Under the pieces are notes generated by a model. The model saw only the letters and a program-made list of their open reading frames with translations, was not told the DNA's origin and did no database searches. A DNA stretch of 37,654 nucleotides, from NCBI GenBank assembly GCA_945952225.1, contig CAMFHP010000086.1, positions 1 through 37,654 on the forward strand, in the 5' to 3' direction. The translations under genes and the position numbers were made by a program. How positions within the stretch are numbered: position 1 is the first letter of the stretch; the number at the start of each line of letters is the position of its first letter. The stretch comes from an uncultured Myxococcaceae bacterium. Lineage in GTDB: Bacteria; Myxococcota_A; Polyangia; Polyangiales; Ga0077539. Positions 26,034 through 35,703 of the stretch are shown here, piece after piece.

Positions 26034-28309
26034 TGGAGTCCGACCCCGCCGCGCATCCCATCGCCCCTTCGCGTCGCGGCGCCGTCGTCCTCGCGCTCCT
26101 CTGCGCGGTCGTCGCGCTGCCCGTCACCTGGGGCTCCACGCTCTGGATGCGCGAGCTGCGCGTCTACACCTATCCCCAGAAGCTCTACGCCATCGCGCGG
26201 CTCCGTGACGGCGCGCTCCCGCGCTGGGCCGACGCGTGGGGCACGGGGCGTCCCTTTCTGGGCGTCGCCTCACACGGAACCTTCGACCCGCTCAACGCGC
26301 TGCTGCTCCTGCCGCGGCCCTTCAACGTCGACGTCTTCAACCTCGCGCACCTCGCGATCGTGATGTTCGGCGCGCGCGCGTGGCTCCGTCGTCAGCGCCT
26401 CGACGACGACGACGCCACCGTGGGCGCCGCGCTGCTGGGCCTCTCGGGCTACGTCTCGTCGATGCTCTCGCACAACGGCACCCTCGCGTGGGGCGTCGCG
26501 TGGACGCCGTGGTGCCTCCTCGCCCTGCGCTGCGCGATGGCCGGCGGCGCTTCGTATGCGCGCAACGTGGCGCTCGCCGCGGGAGCCCTCGCGCTGTCGT
26601 TCTTCAGCGGCGACGGGGGCTCCGTGCTGTTCTCCGTCGCGCTCGCTGCGGCGCAGGCGCTCTCGGCCCGCGATGCCGACGCGCGCCGCCGTGGAGCCGC
26701 CGCGCTCTCGCTCGCGTGCGCCTTCGCGCTGCTGCTCACCGCGGTGCAGTGGGTGCCCGCGCTCTACACCGCCGCCGCATATCCGCCGCGCGCGCTCACG
26801 ACCCGCGAGCTCGCGCTGTGGTCGCTCCATCCGTTGCGGCTCCTCGAGCTGCTCTCGCCCGACGCGCTCGGGGAACCCTACGGCTTCAACTGGCGCACGC
26901 CTTCGCTCTACGCGCGGCCCTTCGCGCGCGACGTGCAACCGCTCGCGGTCAACGTCTACCAGACGCTCGCCGTGCTGCCCCTCGCGCTCCTCGCCATCCG
27001 CCGTGGAACGCGCTTCGACCGCGCCCTCGGCGCCCTGGCCTTCGCGTGCGCGTTCCTCGCGTTCGGACGCCACGCGCTGCCCTGGTCCTGGGCCGTGAGC
27101 CACGTGCCGGGCTTCGCGCTGCTGCCGCATCCCGAGGCCTTCTGGTTCGTGCCCACCTTCGTGCTGGCCACCCTCGCGGCGCGCGCGCTCCCCACGGCGC
27201 GGGCCCACGCGGGCACCACCGCGCGCATCGCCGTGTACGCCGCGGTGACCTTCTTCGCGCTCTCGACCATGGCCAGACGCGGCGAGCTCGCGGCGCTGCT
27301 CCCGACGCTGCCGCGCGCGATGCTCCACTGCACGAGCTACGCGATGGCCTACGCGATCGCGTTCGGCGCCGCGCAGCTCAAGCGCATCCCGCCGCGCATC
27401 GCCCGCGCGCTGCCGGCCTTCGTGATCGTGCTCGACCTCCTGGTCTCGGCGCTCCCGCTCTACCACTGGACCCCGTCCGACGACGCCTGGCGCACGCCCC
27501 ACTTCGTGAGCGCCATCGCCCGTGATCGCGGCGGCGATCCCCGCGGCGCGCGTCTCTTCGGAGGGTTCTCGCTCCGCGACCTCGTGCCCGACGTCACGCC
27601 CGACGCGCTGAACCTCTCGGTGCTCCCCAACGTGGGCCTCTCGCACGGCGTCGGGCAGCTCGATTCAAACGACGTCTTCGCCTCGACGCGCCTCCCGCGC
27701 CTGCGCCGCGAGGTGGGACTCACGCCGCTCCCGCTCCTCCGCTGGTGGGGGATCGACTACCTCATCGGCTCCGTGGCCGGGCCCTTCGATCCGCGCCTCC
27801 AACGCCTCGCCGTCGAGCCCTCGATGGGGCTGTTCCTCTACCGCGTGGAGCGCGCCGCGCCGCGGGTGTACCTCGCCCGCGAGAGCGTGACCGTGCAAGG
27901 CCCCGCCGAGGCCCTGGCCGTCGCGCGCAGCGAGGGATTCGTCGCCGGTGTGATGGCCACCGTCGAGGGCCCCGTGCGCCGCGCCACGGGCCGCTGCGAC
28001 GTGCGCGTGTGGCGCGCCGAGGAGCGCGAGATCGCGTGCGAGACCAGCGCCCCCGCATGGCTCATCGTGGGCGAGAGCTTCGACCCCACGTGGCGCGCCG
28101 AGGTCGACGGACGCGCCGTGTCCATCGTGCGCGCGAACGAGCTCTACCAGGCCGTTCCCGTGCCCGCGGGACGCTCCGTCGTGCGCACCACGGTGACCGT
28201 GCCGGGCCTCCGCGGCGGCGCGCTCGTGTCGCTCGTCGGCGCCCTCGCGCTCGTCGCGTGGGGGTTGCGTTCGCGCGCGCGTGCACGCACCGTCGCGCCC
28301 CCCGCATGA
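26033..28309 (+). CDS. YfhO-type multi-pass membrane protein
   Basis: A 758-residue protein with a GTG start; no other in-frame start fits before the first membrane segment (V-V-L-A-L-L-C-A-V-V-A-L-P-V). About a dozen transmembrane helices are visible between residues ~15 and ~480, and one more at the very C-terminus. The loop after the first helix (W-A-D-A-W-G-T-G-R-P-F-L-G) and the C-terminal soluble part (F-D-P-T-W-R-A-E-V-D-G) match the YfhO family, thought to be GT-C-type glycosyltransferases or related lipid-linked-sugar enzymes; YfhO of Bacillus acts in glycosylation of lipoteichoic acid. Substrate here is unknown. Its stop overlaps the next start (ATGA). Confidence 0.8.
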   Translation: MESDPAAHPIAPSRRGAVVLALLCAVVALPVTWGSTLWMRELRVYTYPQKLYAIARLRDGALPRWADAWGTGRPFLGVASHGTFDPLNALLLLPRPFNVDVFNLAHLAIVMFGARAWLRRQRLDDDDATVGAALLGLSGYVSSMLSHNGTLAWGVAWTPWCLLALRCAMAGGASYARNVALAAGALALSFFSGDGGSVLFSVALAAAQALSARDADARRRGAAALSLACAFALLLTAVQWVPALYTAAAYPPRALTTRELALWSLHPLRLLELLSPDALGEPYGFNWRTPSLYARPFARDVQPLAVNVYQTLAVLPLALLAIRRGTRFDRALGALAFACAFLAFGRHALPWSWAVSHVPGFALLPHPEAFWFVPTFVLATLAARALPTARAHAGTTARIAVYAAVTFFALSTMARRGELAALLPTLPRAMLHCTSYAMAYAIAFGAAQLKRIPPRIARALPAFVIVLDLLVSALPLYHWTPSDDAWRTPHFVSAIARDRGGDPRGARLFGGFSLRDLVPDVTPDALNLSVLPNVGLSHGVGQLDSNDVFASTRLPRLRREVGLTPLPLLRWWGIDYLIGSVAGPFDPRLQRLAVEPSMGLFLYRVERAAPRVYLARESVTVQGPAEALAVARSEGFVAGVMATVEGPVRRATGRCDVRVWRAEEREIACETSAPAWLIVGESFDPTWRAEVDGRAVSIVRANELYQAVPVPAGRSVVRTTVTVPGLRGGALVSLVGALALVAWGLRSRARARTVAPPA

Positions 28310-30033
28310 CCGCGACCGACCCCGACGACGACACCCCGCAGCGCCACGATCACGGCCCGCGCAACCTCGCCCTCGGCCTCACCGCGCTCGCCCTCGCCGC
28401 GGGCGCCGCGTACGCCGTCAACGCCCGCTTCGACCGCGAACGCGAGGCCCACGAGCGACAGCGCGCCGCCGACGCGTGGAGCGACCTCTCGCGCTGCCTC
28501 GCCGGCGACCTCCGACGCGTCGGCGAGATCGCCCGCACCGCCCGTCGCGCCGAGCTCCGCGTGCCCTCGACCGCCCGCGTGCTGCCCGCCGCCGCGCAGG
28601 CCCGCGAGTGGCCCTGGCGCTGCGCCCCCTACGCGCAGTCGCTCACACAATCGATCTTCGCCTCGCACAGCGAAGACCCCGCGCTGCGCCTCCTCGCGCG
28701 CTTCGCCTCCATCGCAGCCACCGAGCTCTCCCAGGGCGCGCTCCGCACCGAGCGCGACACCCCGCGGCGCTACCTCGACGAGCTCTTCGCCGCCGCGGCC
28801 CGCGCGAACCTCCCGCCCGCGCGTCGCTCCACCGTGGCCCCGCCGCCCGAGCCCATGCGCGTGCTCGACCCGTCGCGCGTGCGCCCGCTCCTTCGCGCCC
28901 GCGGCGCCTCGCAGCTCGTCGCGCTCCCCGCGTACGACACCGGCGCGCTGCGCGTGCTCCTCGGCCGCCCCGAGCGCCGCGTGTGCGATTTCGACCGCGA
29001 CCTCGACTGGCCCACGTGTGAGCGCGCCCCCGCGCTCGACGCCATCGCCCGCGTCTCGCTCTCGCCCGCACGCCCGCCCCTCATGCCCCTCTGGCGCACG
29101 CGCGGAGACCATGAGTCCGGCGAGCTCCGCGCGCCTGCGCACCCCGAGACCGTGCTCCATCCGCGCGCCGTCGACGCGTGGCGCGAGACCCGCGACGGCG
29201 CCGTGATCCTCGCGGCCCTCGACGACACCGCGACGCCCCGCTACGCCCTCTTCGACAACGCCCGCGAGGCCCTCGCGCTCCCGCCCATCGAGCACCTCGC
29301 GCAGCCTCCGGCGCTCTTCGACCGCCATGTGATCGTGGTGACAGAGAATGACACCGCGCCTTCGTCGGATGGTGGCGTCGCGCGTCGCGTGGAGGTGCGC
29401 GCGGCGACGGTCTCGCGCGAGGGCGCGTGGCGCTTCGCCGAGCCCTTCACGCTCCGTGGAACGGTGACGGCCGCGGGAGAGGTGCCCATGCGCGGCTGCT
29501 GGAGCCCCACGGTGGAGCGCGTGGCGGTGTACGGCAGCGACGGCCGCGGGCTGGTGCTCACGTGGCGCGAGGGGCGCTTCGTACGGGCCGACGAGGTTCC
29601 CCTCGGCGCGGGCACCGTGAGCTGCGACGGCGCCGTGATGCGCGCGGCGTGGTACGCGCCTTCGCCCTCGCCTGCGGTGCACGTCACGACCTGCGACGCG
29701 CAGTGCGCCCACGCCGAAGCGCCCGCGCCCCTCGTCGATGGAACCCCGCAGGTGGCCGCCCTCGGCGCGCGCGTTCTCGTGGTGCACACGGGCGAGACCT
29801 TCGGCGGATTGCGCTATCGCTACGGTCCTCTCGCGACCATCGCCGACGCGAACGACACCGTGGTCTTCGACGACGCCGCGCACGACGGCGTGGACTTCGA
29901 CGCGCCCGCCACCGTGCTCACCCGCGGTGACCTCGCGGTGCTCGTGGCCACGCGCGCCGCGCCGCCCTACGAGACCTGGGCGGTGCGCATCGACGGGCAG
30001 GGCTTTCGCACGGTGCGACTGCGCGAGCCGTGA
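28306..30033 (+). CDS. Membrane-anchored protein of unknown function
   Basis: A 575-residue protein that I do not recognise. ATG 28306 overlaps the YfhO-type stop. A short acidic/His N-terminus is followed by one membrane segment (~20-40), then a long Ala/Arg-rich part outside the membrane. From ~340 onward there are strand-like repeats (V-E-R-V-A-V-Y-G-S-D-G, A-R-V-L-V-V-H-T-G, D-L-A-V-L-V-A-T) that could be a degenerate propeller, but this is weak. Cys are few and spread out. Coupling to the YfhO-type gene implies a linked role. It ends six bases from a convergent gene. Confidence 0.7.
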   Translation: MTATDPDDDTPQRHDHGPRNLALGLTALALAAGAAYAVNARFDREREAHERQRAADAWSDLSRCLAGDLRRVGEIARTARRAELRVPSTARVLPAAAQAREWPWRCAPYAQSLTQSIFASHSEDPALRLLARFASIAATELSQGALRTERDTPRRYLDELFAAAARANLPPARRSTVAPPPEPMRVLDPSRVRPLLRARGASQLVALPAYDTGALRVLLGRPERRVCDFDRDLDWPTCERAPALDAIARVSLSPARPPLMPLWRTRGDHESGELRAPAHPETVLHPRAVDAWRETRDGAVILAALDDTATPRYALFDNAREALALPPIEHLAQPPALFDRHVIVVTENDTAPSSDGGVARRVEVRAATVSREGAWRFAEPFTLRGTVTAAGEVPMRGCWSPTVERVAVYGSDGRGLVLTWREGRFVRADEVPLGAGTVSCDGAVMRAAWYAPSPSPAVHVTTCDAQCAHAEAPAPLVDGTPQVAALGARVLVVHTGETFGGLRYRYGPLATIADANDTVVFDDAAHDGVDFDAPATVLTRGDLAVLVATRAAPPYETWAVRIDGQGFRTVRLREP

Positions 30034-30039
30034 CGGGTC

Positions 30040-30678
30040 TCAGCCCCCGTCGCCCGCACCGGCGTCGGTGGGGCCGGGGCCGTTGGGATAGCAGCGCGGG
30101 AGTCGCTCGGTGCAGCACCGTTCACGCGCGAGGCGATCGATCTCCAGCGCGCTGGGCTCGACGCCCGCGACGTGCACGCGGCGCTCGCCCGTGAAGCAGT
30201 GGCCCGCGCCGTCGTTCACGGTGTAGGTCATGCGCGCGTCGCCGGGGAGCACCGTGCAGTACTGATCGTCGTCGACCACGAGGGTCTGGCCGCCGATGCC
30301 CACCTCGCCCGGCGCGCCGGTGCTCATCCACGGGAAGCGGAAGCGCACCGCGCCGATGAGCTGCCCATCGGGCACGCGGTAGAGCTTCAGGTCGACGAGG
30401 GGGAGCGTGGGCGAGAAGCCCGTCGCGCGCGCGCCGATCCAGATGTGCTGTCCGCCCTGCGGGCCGGGCACGAGGTACACGTCGTCGCCGTTCATCAACG
30501 GACGCTGCGTCGCGATCGACGACAACGAGCCCGTGGTGAGCGTGAGCGACGCGCCGTTGGCCGCACACGCGCCGCCGTCGGTGGGCGCATCCACGCCCGC
30601 ATCGGAAGCAGGCGTCGACGGACCGCACGCGGTCACCGCGAGCAGCGAGAGCGCAGAGACGAGACGCAGGCGAAGCAT
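30040..30678 (-). CDS. Small lipoprotein
   Basis: A 212-residue protein. ATG 30678 starts a signal peptide ending in lipobox V-T-A-C (Cys18). An Asp-Ala-Gly linker is followed by ~150 residues with strand pattern and several Cys (mature Cys in G-A-C, Q-Y-C, H-C-F, and a C-C pair near the end). A second Asp-Ala-Gly-rich tail ends the protein. I know no function for it. It is convergent with the preceding gene (six bases between stops) and divergent from the WYL regulator, sharing a 154-base promoter space. Confidence 0.75.
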   Translation of the reverse strand: MLRLRLVSALSLLAVTACGPSTPASDAGVDAPTDGGACAANGASLTLTTGSLSSIATQRPLMNGDDVYLVPGPQGGQHIWIGARATGFSPTLPLVDLKLYRVPDGQLIGAVRFRFPWMSTGAPGEVGIGGQTLVVDDDQYCTVLPGDARMTYTVNDGAGHCFTGERRVHVAGVEPSALEIDRLARERCCTERLPRCYPNGPGPTDAGAGDGG

Positions 30679-30749
30679 CGCGACGGATGTACCGCGAAAG
30701 TCCGACGCTGTGCGAACGCGCGGCACGCCGTGGCAAGAGGTTCATCCCC

Positions 30750-30771
30750 CGACGTGACAACCCCCACGTCG
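30750..30771. promoter_or_regulatory. Inverted repeat, candidate operator of the WYL regulator
   Basis: CGACGTG (30750-30756) and CACGTCG (30765-30771) are perfect 7-base arms with an 8-base spacer, in the divergent space between the small lipoprotein (start 30678) and the WYL regulator (start 30833). Size and place suit an operator for a dimeric HTH protein. Confidence 0.45.
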
Positions 30772-30832
30772 CGGGTGTGCGGCGCGCGCTCTCCCTTGAT
30801 GCGCGCTGCGGAGTGTGACATTGACCGTCCCC

Positions 30833-31861
30833 ATGCCGCGCAAGCCCTCGCCAGGCCGCCCGTCGGGCCAGTACACGCAGGCCGTGAGGCTGTTCCGACT
30901 GTTCCAGTTGCTCGAAGCTTCGCCCGAGGGCGTGCGCATCGACGACGCGGCGCGCGAGCTCAACGTCACGGCGCGCTCGATCCGTCGCGACCTCAAGGCC
31001 CTCGAACTCTCGGGCACCGAGCTCGAACACGTCGACGTCAACGGCGAGCGCCGCGTGCGACGCATGCGCACCGGACGGACCACCGAGCCCGTGCGCCTCA
31101 CGCGCTTTCAGCGCTACTCGCTCGCGGCCGTGCGGCGCGTGTTCGACGTGCTCGCGGGCACGCCCCTCCACGACGACTTCTCGCAGCTCTTCGCGAAGCT
31201 CTTTCCCGCGGGCGACGAAGAGGGCGCGATGGTCGACCGCTTCGTCTACATCCCCGAAGCGCCGAAGAACTACCGCAAGCTCAAGGACCAGATCTACGAG
31301 ATCTACGACGGCATCCTGCGCACGCTGACCCTTCAGTTTCAGTACGAGGGCGGCACCACGCCGGGCCTGCGCAAGGTCGAGCCGTACACCCTGGTGCTCT
31401 ATCAGAACGGCCTCTACGTCGTCGGCCGCGACGTGCAGAAGGGCGAGCTGCGCACCTTCGCCGTCGAGCGCATGCGCCGCGTGCGAGCGCTCGCCACGGC
31501 GCCCTTCAAGCGCGACCCCACCATCGACGTGTCGAAGAACTTCGAAGGCGCCTTCGGGCTCTTCACCACGGGCGAGCGCCAGCACGTCGTCGTCGAGTTC
31601 AGCGCCGCGGTGGCCCAGTACATCGAGCCCCGCGAGTGGCACCACTCGCAGAAGCTCACGCGCCTCGAGAACAACGACCTCCGCGTCGAGTTCGACGTGA
31701 CCAACCTCACCGAGGTCGTGGGATGGCTCCTGCGATGGGGCGCCAACGTGGTCGTGCGCGAGCCGCCGGAGCTCATCCGCCGCGTGCGTGACGAGCACAT
31801 GAAGGCCGCCGCCCGTTACGCCGAAACATCTTCGCCGACGGCCTCCGCGGCGCTGTCGTAG
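30833..31861 (+). CDS. WYL-domain transcriptional regulator
   Basis: A 342-residue protein. ATG 30833 is preferred over a GTG six codons upstream. The N-terminus has a winged HTH of the DeoR/HTH_11 type (~15-75: A-R-E-L-N-V-T-A-R-S-I-R-R-D-L-K-A-L). The middle holds a WYL-type domain (~170-250) with L-V-L-Y-Q-N-G-L-Y-V-V-G-R-D and Arg residues in E-R-M-R-R-V-R; the C-terminal extension (V-G-W-L-L-R-W-G) is typical of the family. WYL proteins bind nucleic acid or small ligands and control operons. The inverted repeat just upstream suggests autoregulation. Pirin follows after 94 bases and could be a target. Confidence 0.88.
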   Translation: MPRKPSPGRPSGQYTQAVRLFRLFQLLEASPEGVRIDDAARELNVTARSIRRDLKALELSGTELEHVDVNGERRVRRMRTGRTTEPVRLTRFQRYSLAAVRRVFDVLAGTPLHDDFSQLFAKLFPAGDEEGAMVDRFVYIPEAPKNYRKLKDQIYEIYDGILRTLTLQFQYEGGTTPGLRKVEPYTLVLYQNGLYVVGRDVQKGELRTFAVERMRRVRALATAPFKRDPTIDVSKNFEGAFGLFTTGERQHVVVEFSAAVAQYIEPREWHHSQKLTRLENNDLRVEFDVTNLTEVVGWLLRWGANVVVREPPELIRRVRDEHMKAAARYAETSSPTASAALS

Positions 31862-31889
31862 CGCCCACGCAAAGGTGCGTTGTGCGCCG

Positions 31890-31907
31890 CCGCGGTTCTC
31901 TCCGCGG
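31890..31907. other. Hairpin between the WYL and pirin genes
   Basis: CCGCGG (31890-31895), loop TTCTCT, CCGCGG (31902-31907): a 6-base perfect stem 28 bases after the WYL stop. There is no T tract, so a terminator is possible but not shown. Confidence 0.35.
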
Positions 31908-31940
31908 TCCACCGGGCGCATCGTTGGCGTGTCTCGCACC

Positions 31941-31947
31941 GAAGGAG
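31941..31947 (+). promoter_or_regulatory. Ribosome binding site of the pirin gene
   Basis: GAAGGAG ends eight bases before ATG 31956. It is one of the few clear Shine-Dalgarno sequences in the window and decides the start over an in-frame codon at 31875. Confidence 0.6.
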
Positions 31948-31955
31948 CTCACGCC

Positions 31956-32657
<702 letters not shown>

Positions 32658-32709
32658 GGGCCTCGCGGCGGTCTTGCACCGCGCGCGGCGACTCGCTCAC
32701 ACTCGCCCG

Positions 32710-33708
32710 ATGCTTCGTCTGTCCACCCGCGCCCCGATCGCCGCGCTCGTGCTCGTGACCCTGGGATGCGCCGAGGGCAACGACGCCCTGCCCAACGACG
32801 CGCCCGATGACCTCGTGACCGTCGATGCACCCGCCGACGACGCCGCGCCCGATGCGCCCGCGCCGCTCGACGCGACCCTCGACGTCACCCCCGACAGCGC
32901 GCCCGATGCGGTCGACGACACGTCGGACGCGGTGACATTCCCCGACACCCCGACCGACACGAGCGGATGCCCCGCGGGCTTCTCCCGCTGCGGCACGCGC
33001 TGCGTGAACCTCGCGACGGACAGCGACAACTGCGGCACCTGCGCCAACGCCTGCGCCGCGGGCCTGGTGTGTGTGGGCGGGTCGTGCGCGTGCACCGCGA
33101 GCCTCACGCTCTGCACCGGCGCGTGCGTCGACACGCGCGTGAGCCCGCTCCACTGCGGACGCTGCGGCAACGCGTGTCCCACGGGCGCGGGCTGCGTCGC
33201 GGGCGAGTGCCGCTGCACCGTGGGCGCGCTCTGCAACGGGAGCTGCATCGACACGCGCAGCAGCAACGCGAACTGCGGCGCGTGCGGCAACGCGTGCCCC
33301 GCGGGCGAACTCTGCACGGCGGGCGCGTGCGTGTGCACCACGGGCCAGACCCGCTGCGGAGCAAGCTGCGTCGACACGCGCTCCAACGCGATGAACTGCG
33401 GGTCGTGCGGCAACGCGTGCCCCGCGGGTCAGAGCTGCGTGTCGGGGGCGTGCGTGTGCCCGGCGGGCTCGACGATCTGCGGCACCGAGTGTGTGAACAC
33501 GCTCAACAACGCGATGCACTGCGGCGGCTGCAACCGCACGTGCAGCTCGATGTGCTCGGGCGGAACGTGCCTGCCCTCGTGCGCATCGGGCGAGACGCTC
33601 TGCGGGTCGACGTGCGCGAACCTCCAGCGCAGCCCCTACCACTGCGGTCGCTGCAACAACGCGTGCGGCGGCGCGCGCACTTGCAACTCTGGGATGTGCT
33701 CGCCCTGA
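32710..33708 (+). CDS. Cys-rich repeat lipoprotein
   Basis: A 332-residue protein. ATG 32710 begins a signal peptide ending at Cys20 (T-L-G-C, an imperfect lipobox). An Asp/Ala/Pro/Thr-rich stretch follows to about residue 90. The rest is about 15 percent Cys, with six copies of a ~40-residue unit: a C-x-G-x-C-V-D/N-T start, then N/H-C-G-x-C-x-N-x-C. The unit resembles the stigma-specific (Stig1-like) Cys motif and Cys-rich myxobacterial proteins. Many disulfides are expected, so it must be exported. It is related in style to the protein at the window's left edge. No function is known. Confidence 0.85.
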   Translation: MLRLSTRAPIAALVLVTLGCAEGNDALPNDAPDDLVTVDAPADDAAPDAPAPLDATLDVTPDSAPDAVDDTSDAVTFPDTPTDTSGCPAGFSRCGTRCVNLATDSDNCGTCANACAAGLVCVGGSCACTASLTLCTGACVDTRVSPLHCGRCGNACPTGAGCVAGECRCTVGALCNGSCIDTRSSNANCGACGNACPAGELCTAGACVCTTGQTRCGASCVDTRSNAMNCGSCGNACPAGQSCVSGACVCPAGSTICGTECVNTLNNAMHCGGCNRTCSSMCSGGTCLPSCASGETLCGSTCANLQRSPYHCGRCNNACGGARTCNSGMCSP

Positions 33709-33753
33709 CGCGCGCTTGTGTTCCTGCGGGCGAGGGCCTACGACCCGCGGCGC

Positions 33754-34539
33754 ATGTGCACCCTCGTCGCGATTCGCAACGTGCATCGGGAGTTTCCCCT
33801 CGTGATCGCGGCCAACCGCGACGAGCTCACGCATCGACCCAGCGAGGCGCCCGCGGTGCGATGGGACCATCCCCGCATTCGCGCGGGCCGCGACGCCGAG
33901 CGCGGCGGAACGTGGATGGGCGTCACCGACGACGGCTTCTTCGTGGGCGTCACCAATCAGCGCGCGTGGGCGCCTGCGCATCCGGGGTTGCGCTCGCGCG
34001 GCGAGGTGGTCTTCGACGCGCTCCGTGACAACCGCGCCGAGGCCGTGATCGCGCGGCTGCGGGCCCTCGATCCCACGCAGTACAACTCGTTCAATCTGCT
34101 CTTCGGTGACGCGCGCGAGCTCTACGTGGCCTACGTGCGCAGAGACCCCGCGGAGGTGACCATCGAGGCCGTGCCCGACGGCGTGCACGCGCTCGCCAAC
34201 GACCGCATGGGCTCACCCGATTTTCCGAAGGCCCCGCGCGTCGAGCAGCGCCTCCGCGATCCCGCCCTCGCCGAGCTGCCATGGAACGCCCTCGCGCCGC
34301 GCCTCATCGACGCCCTGCGCGACCATGAACTCCCCGACCTCACGGGCCTCGCCGATCCGCCCGAGGGCGCGTGGTTGACGCCCGAACTCACGCGCCAGCT
34401 CCAGGCCCTCTGCATCCACGTGCCCGGCTACGGAACGGTCTCCGCCACGCTCCTCGCGCTCCAGCCCGGACGCGTCGCGCACTACGACTACGCCGCGGGC
34501 CCGCCCTGCGTGACGCCCTTCACGCCCGTCGCGCCGTGA
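33754..34539 (+). CDS. TANGO2/NRDE family protein
   Basis: A 261-residue protein. Start ATG 33754 places Cys2 after the Met (M-C-T-L), as in the family, where it may become the N-terminal nucleophile; the longer frame from 33718 would destroy this. The signature N-R-D-E is at 21-24, followed by the usual R-P-S motif, A-G-R-D-x-x-x-G-G-T-W and T-N-Q-R. The TANGO2 family is linked to haem trafficking and lipid handling in eukaryotes and bacteria; the role here is inferred from family only. Cytosolic. It is convergent with the following gene, with four bases between the stops. Confidence 0.92.
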   Translation: MCTLVAIRNVHREFPLVIAANRDELTHRPSEAPAVRWDHPRIRAGRDAERGGTWMGVTDDGFFVGVTNQRAWAPAHPGLRSRGEVVFDALRDNRAEAVIARLRALDPTQYNSFNLLFGDARELYVAYVRRDPAEVTIEAVPDGVHALANDRMGSPDFPKAPRVEQRLRDPALAELPWNALAPRLIDALRDHELPDLTGLADPPEGAWLTPELTRQLQALCIHVPGYGTVSATLLALQPGRVAHYDYAAGPPCVTPFTPVAP

Positions 34540-34543
34540 ACAC

Positions 34544-35602
34544 TCACTCTGCGTAGCGCCTTCGCTGCGCGAGCGCCGCGAAGGGAATCTCTCCCCGGAT
34601 CGCATCGGCCATCTCCCGATGCTTCGCCGCGCGCCCGGCCTCGATGCGTCGCTCCATCTCCGCGTGCATCGCGAGGGCCGTCACGGGCTCGTGCGACCGC
34701 CGCAGCGCGTGCTCCACCGTCTGGAACACCGTCACCGCCAGCGCCCGCGTGAAGGCCCCGTCGTCGCCGCCCGCAGCCCTTCCCACGGCGTCGCGCCCGT
34801 GCGCCTCGGCCGCGAGCCCGAGCGCGCTCGCGAGGAGCCCGTAGACCCCCGCCTCGGCCTTCACCGCGCTCGTCGAGAGCTGGTTCACGAGCTCGTCGTC
34901 GAGGCGCGCGCGCTCGTCGTCTTCGAGCTGCGTGAGCGTGGCGAAGGCCTTGAGCGCCGCGTGCGCCGAGCCCACCGCGTGCGCGAGCTCCAGCGCACCC
35001 GAGAGCGCCGTCACGCGCGCCATCTCCGACTGCGCCGCGCGGATCTTCGCCCCGAACTCACGGAGCGCCTTCTGCGTCGCGGGCTCGGCGAGGGCGCGCT
35101 CGACCTCCGCGTCGATCCATGGCGCATCTCCCGCGAGGGCCAGCGCACGCAGCCGTTCTCCGTGCGCCTGCACCTCGGATTTCGCCATCGCCCCCACGGC
35201 CTCGACGCTCGCCTGCGCGAGCCGCTGCTGCCCGTCGAGGTACCGCGCGCCCGTGCGTCGCACATAGGCTTCGAGCTGTTCCGTGGCCATGGCCGCGGCC
35301 TTCGCGTTGCCCGCGCCCCACGTCTCCGCGAGGTACACGGCGCGCGTGGCGAGCGCGTCCTTCTTCGCCACGAGCGCGAGCGACGGACGCATCACGCGCC
35401 CCGCCATCACCACCGCGCGCTGCAACGGCGGCTGGAGCGCGCCCGCGAGCGCCATGAGGTCATCGGCGCGCGGACACTGTGCCCACGCGGCTTCGAGGTC
35501 ATCGCAGTGGCGCTCGGCCCACGCGAGGGCGGCCTCACGGCGCGGCCACTTCGGCTCGTACGTCTCGGCCCAGTCGTTCAGCGCGTCGGCGACCCTTCCC
35601 AT
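34544..35602 (-). CDS. Helical protein of unknown function
   Basis: A 352-residue protein with no signal peptide, membrane segment or motif I can name. ATG 35602 is supported by GAGGAG four bases upstream. It is Ala/Glu/Arg-rich and almost all helical by residue pattern; the middle (~85-250) has amphipathic heptad-like spacing suggestive of a helical bundle or coiled coil. The N-terminus (D-A-L-N-D-W-A-E-T-Y-E-P-K-W-P-R-R) is the most distinctive part. It is divergent from the thioredoxin gene, with 101 bases between starts and a promoter candidate on its side. Confidence 0.75.
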   Translation of the reverse strand: MGRVADALNDWAETYEPKWPRREAALAWAERHCDDLEAAWAQCPRADDLMALAGALQPPLQRAVVMAGRVMRPSLALVAKKDALATRAVYLAETWGAGNAKAAAMATEQLEAYVRRTGARYLDGQQRLAQASVEAVGAMAKSEVQAHGERLRALALAGDAPWIDAEVERALAEPATQKALREFGAKIRAAQSEMARVTALSGALELAHAVGSAHAALKAFATLTQLEDDERARLDDELVNQLSTSAVKAEAGVYGLLASALGLAAEAHGRDAVGRAAGGDDGAFTRALAVTVFQTVEHALRRSHEPVTALAMHAEMERRIEAGRAAKHREMADAIRGEIPFAALAQRRRYAE

Positions 35603-35620
35603 GGTGCTCCTCGCGCGGCG

Positions 35621-35649
35621 GTATCCACTGCGGTGACGGCGCACGTCAA
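35621..35649 (-). promoter_or_regulatory. Candidate promoter of the helical unknown
   Basis: On the minus strand TTGACG (35649-35644), 17 bases, then GGATAC (35626-35621), about 18 bases before ATG 35602. The -35 box matches five of six consensus bases. Confidence 0.45.
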
Positions 35650-35703
35650 CGCCCGCGTGCGCCTTGCCCCCCGCGCGCAGAAGGGGGATCTTCGCGCCCT
35701 CCC

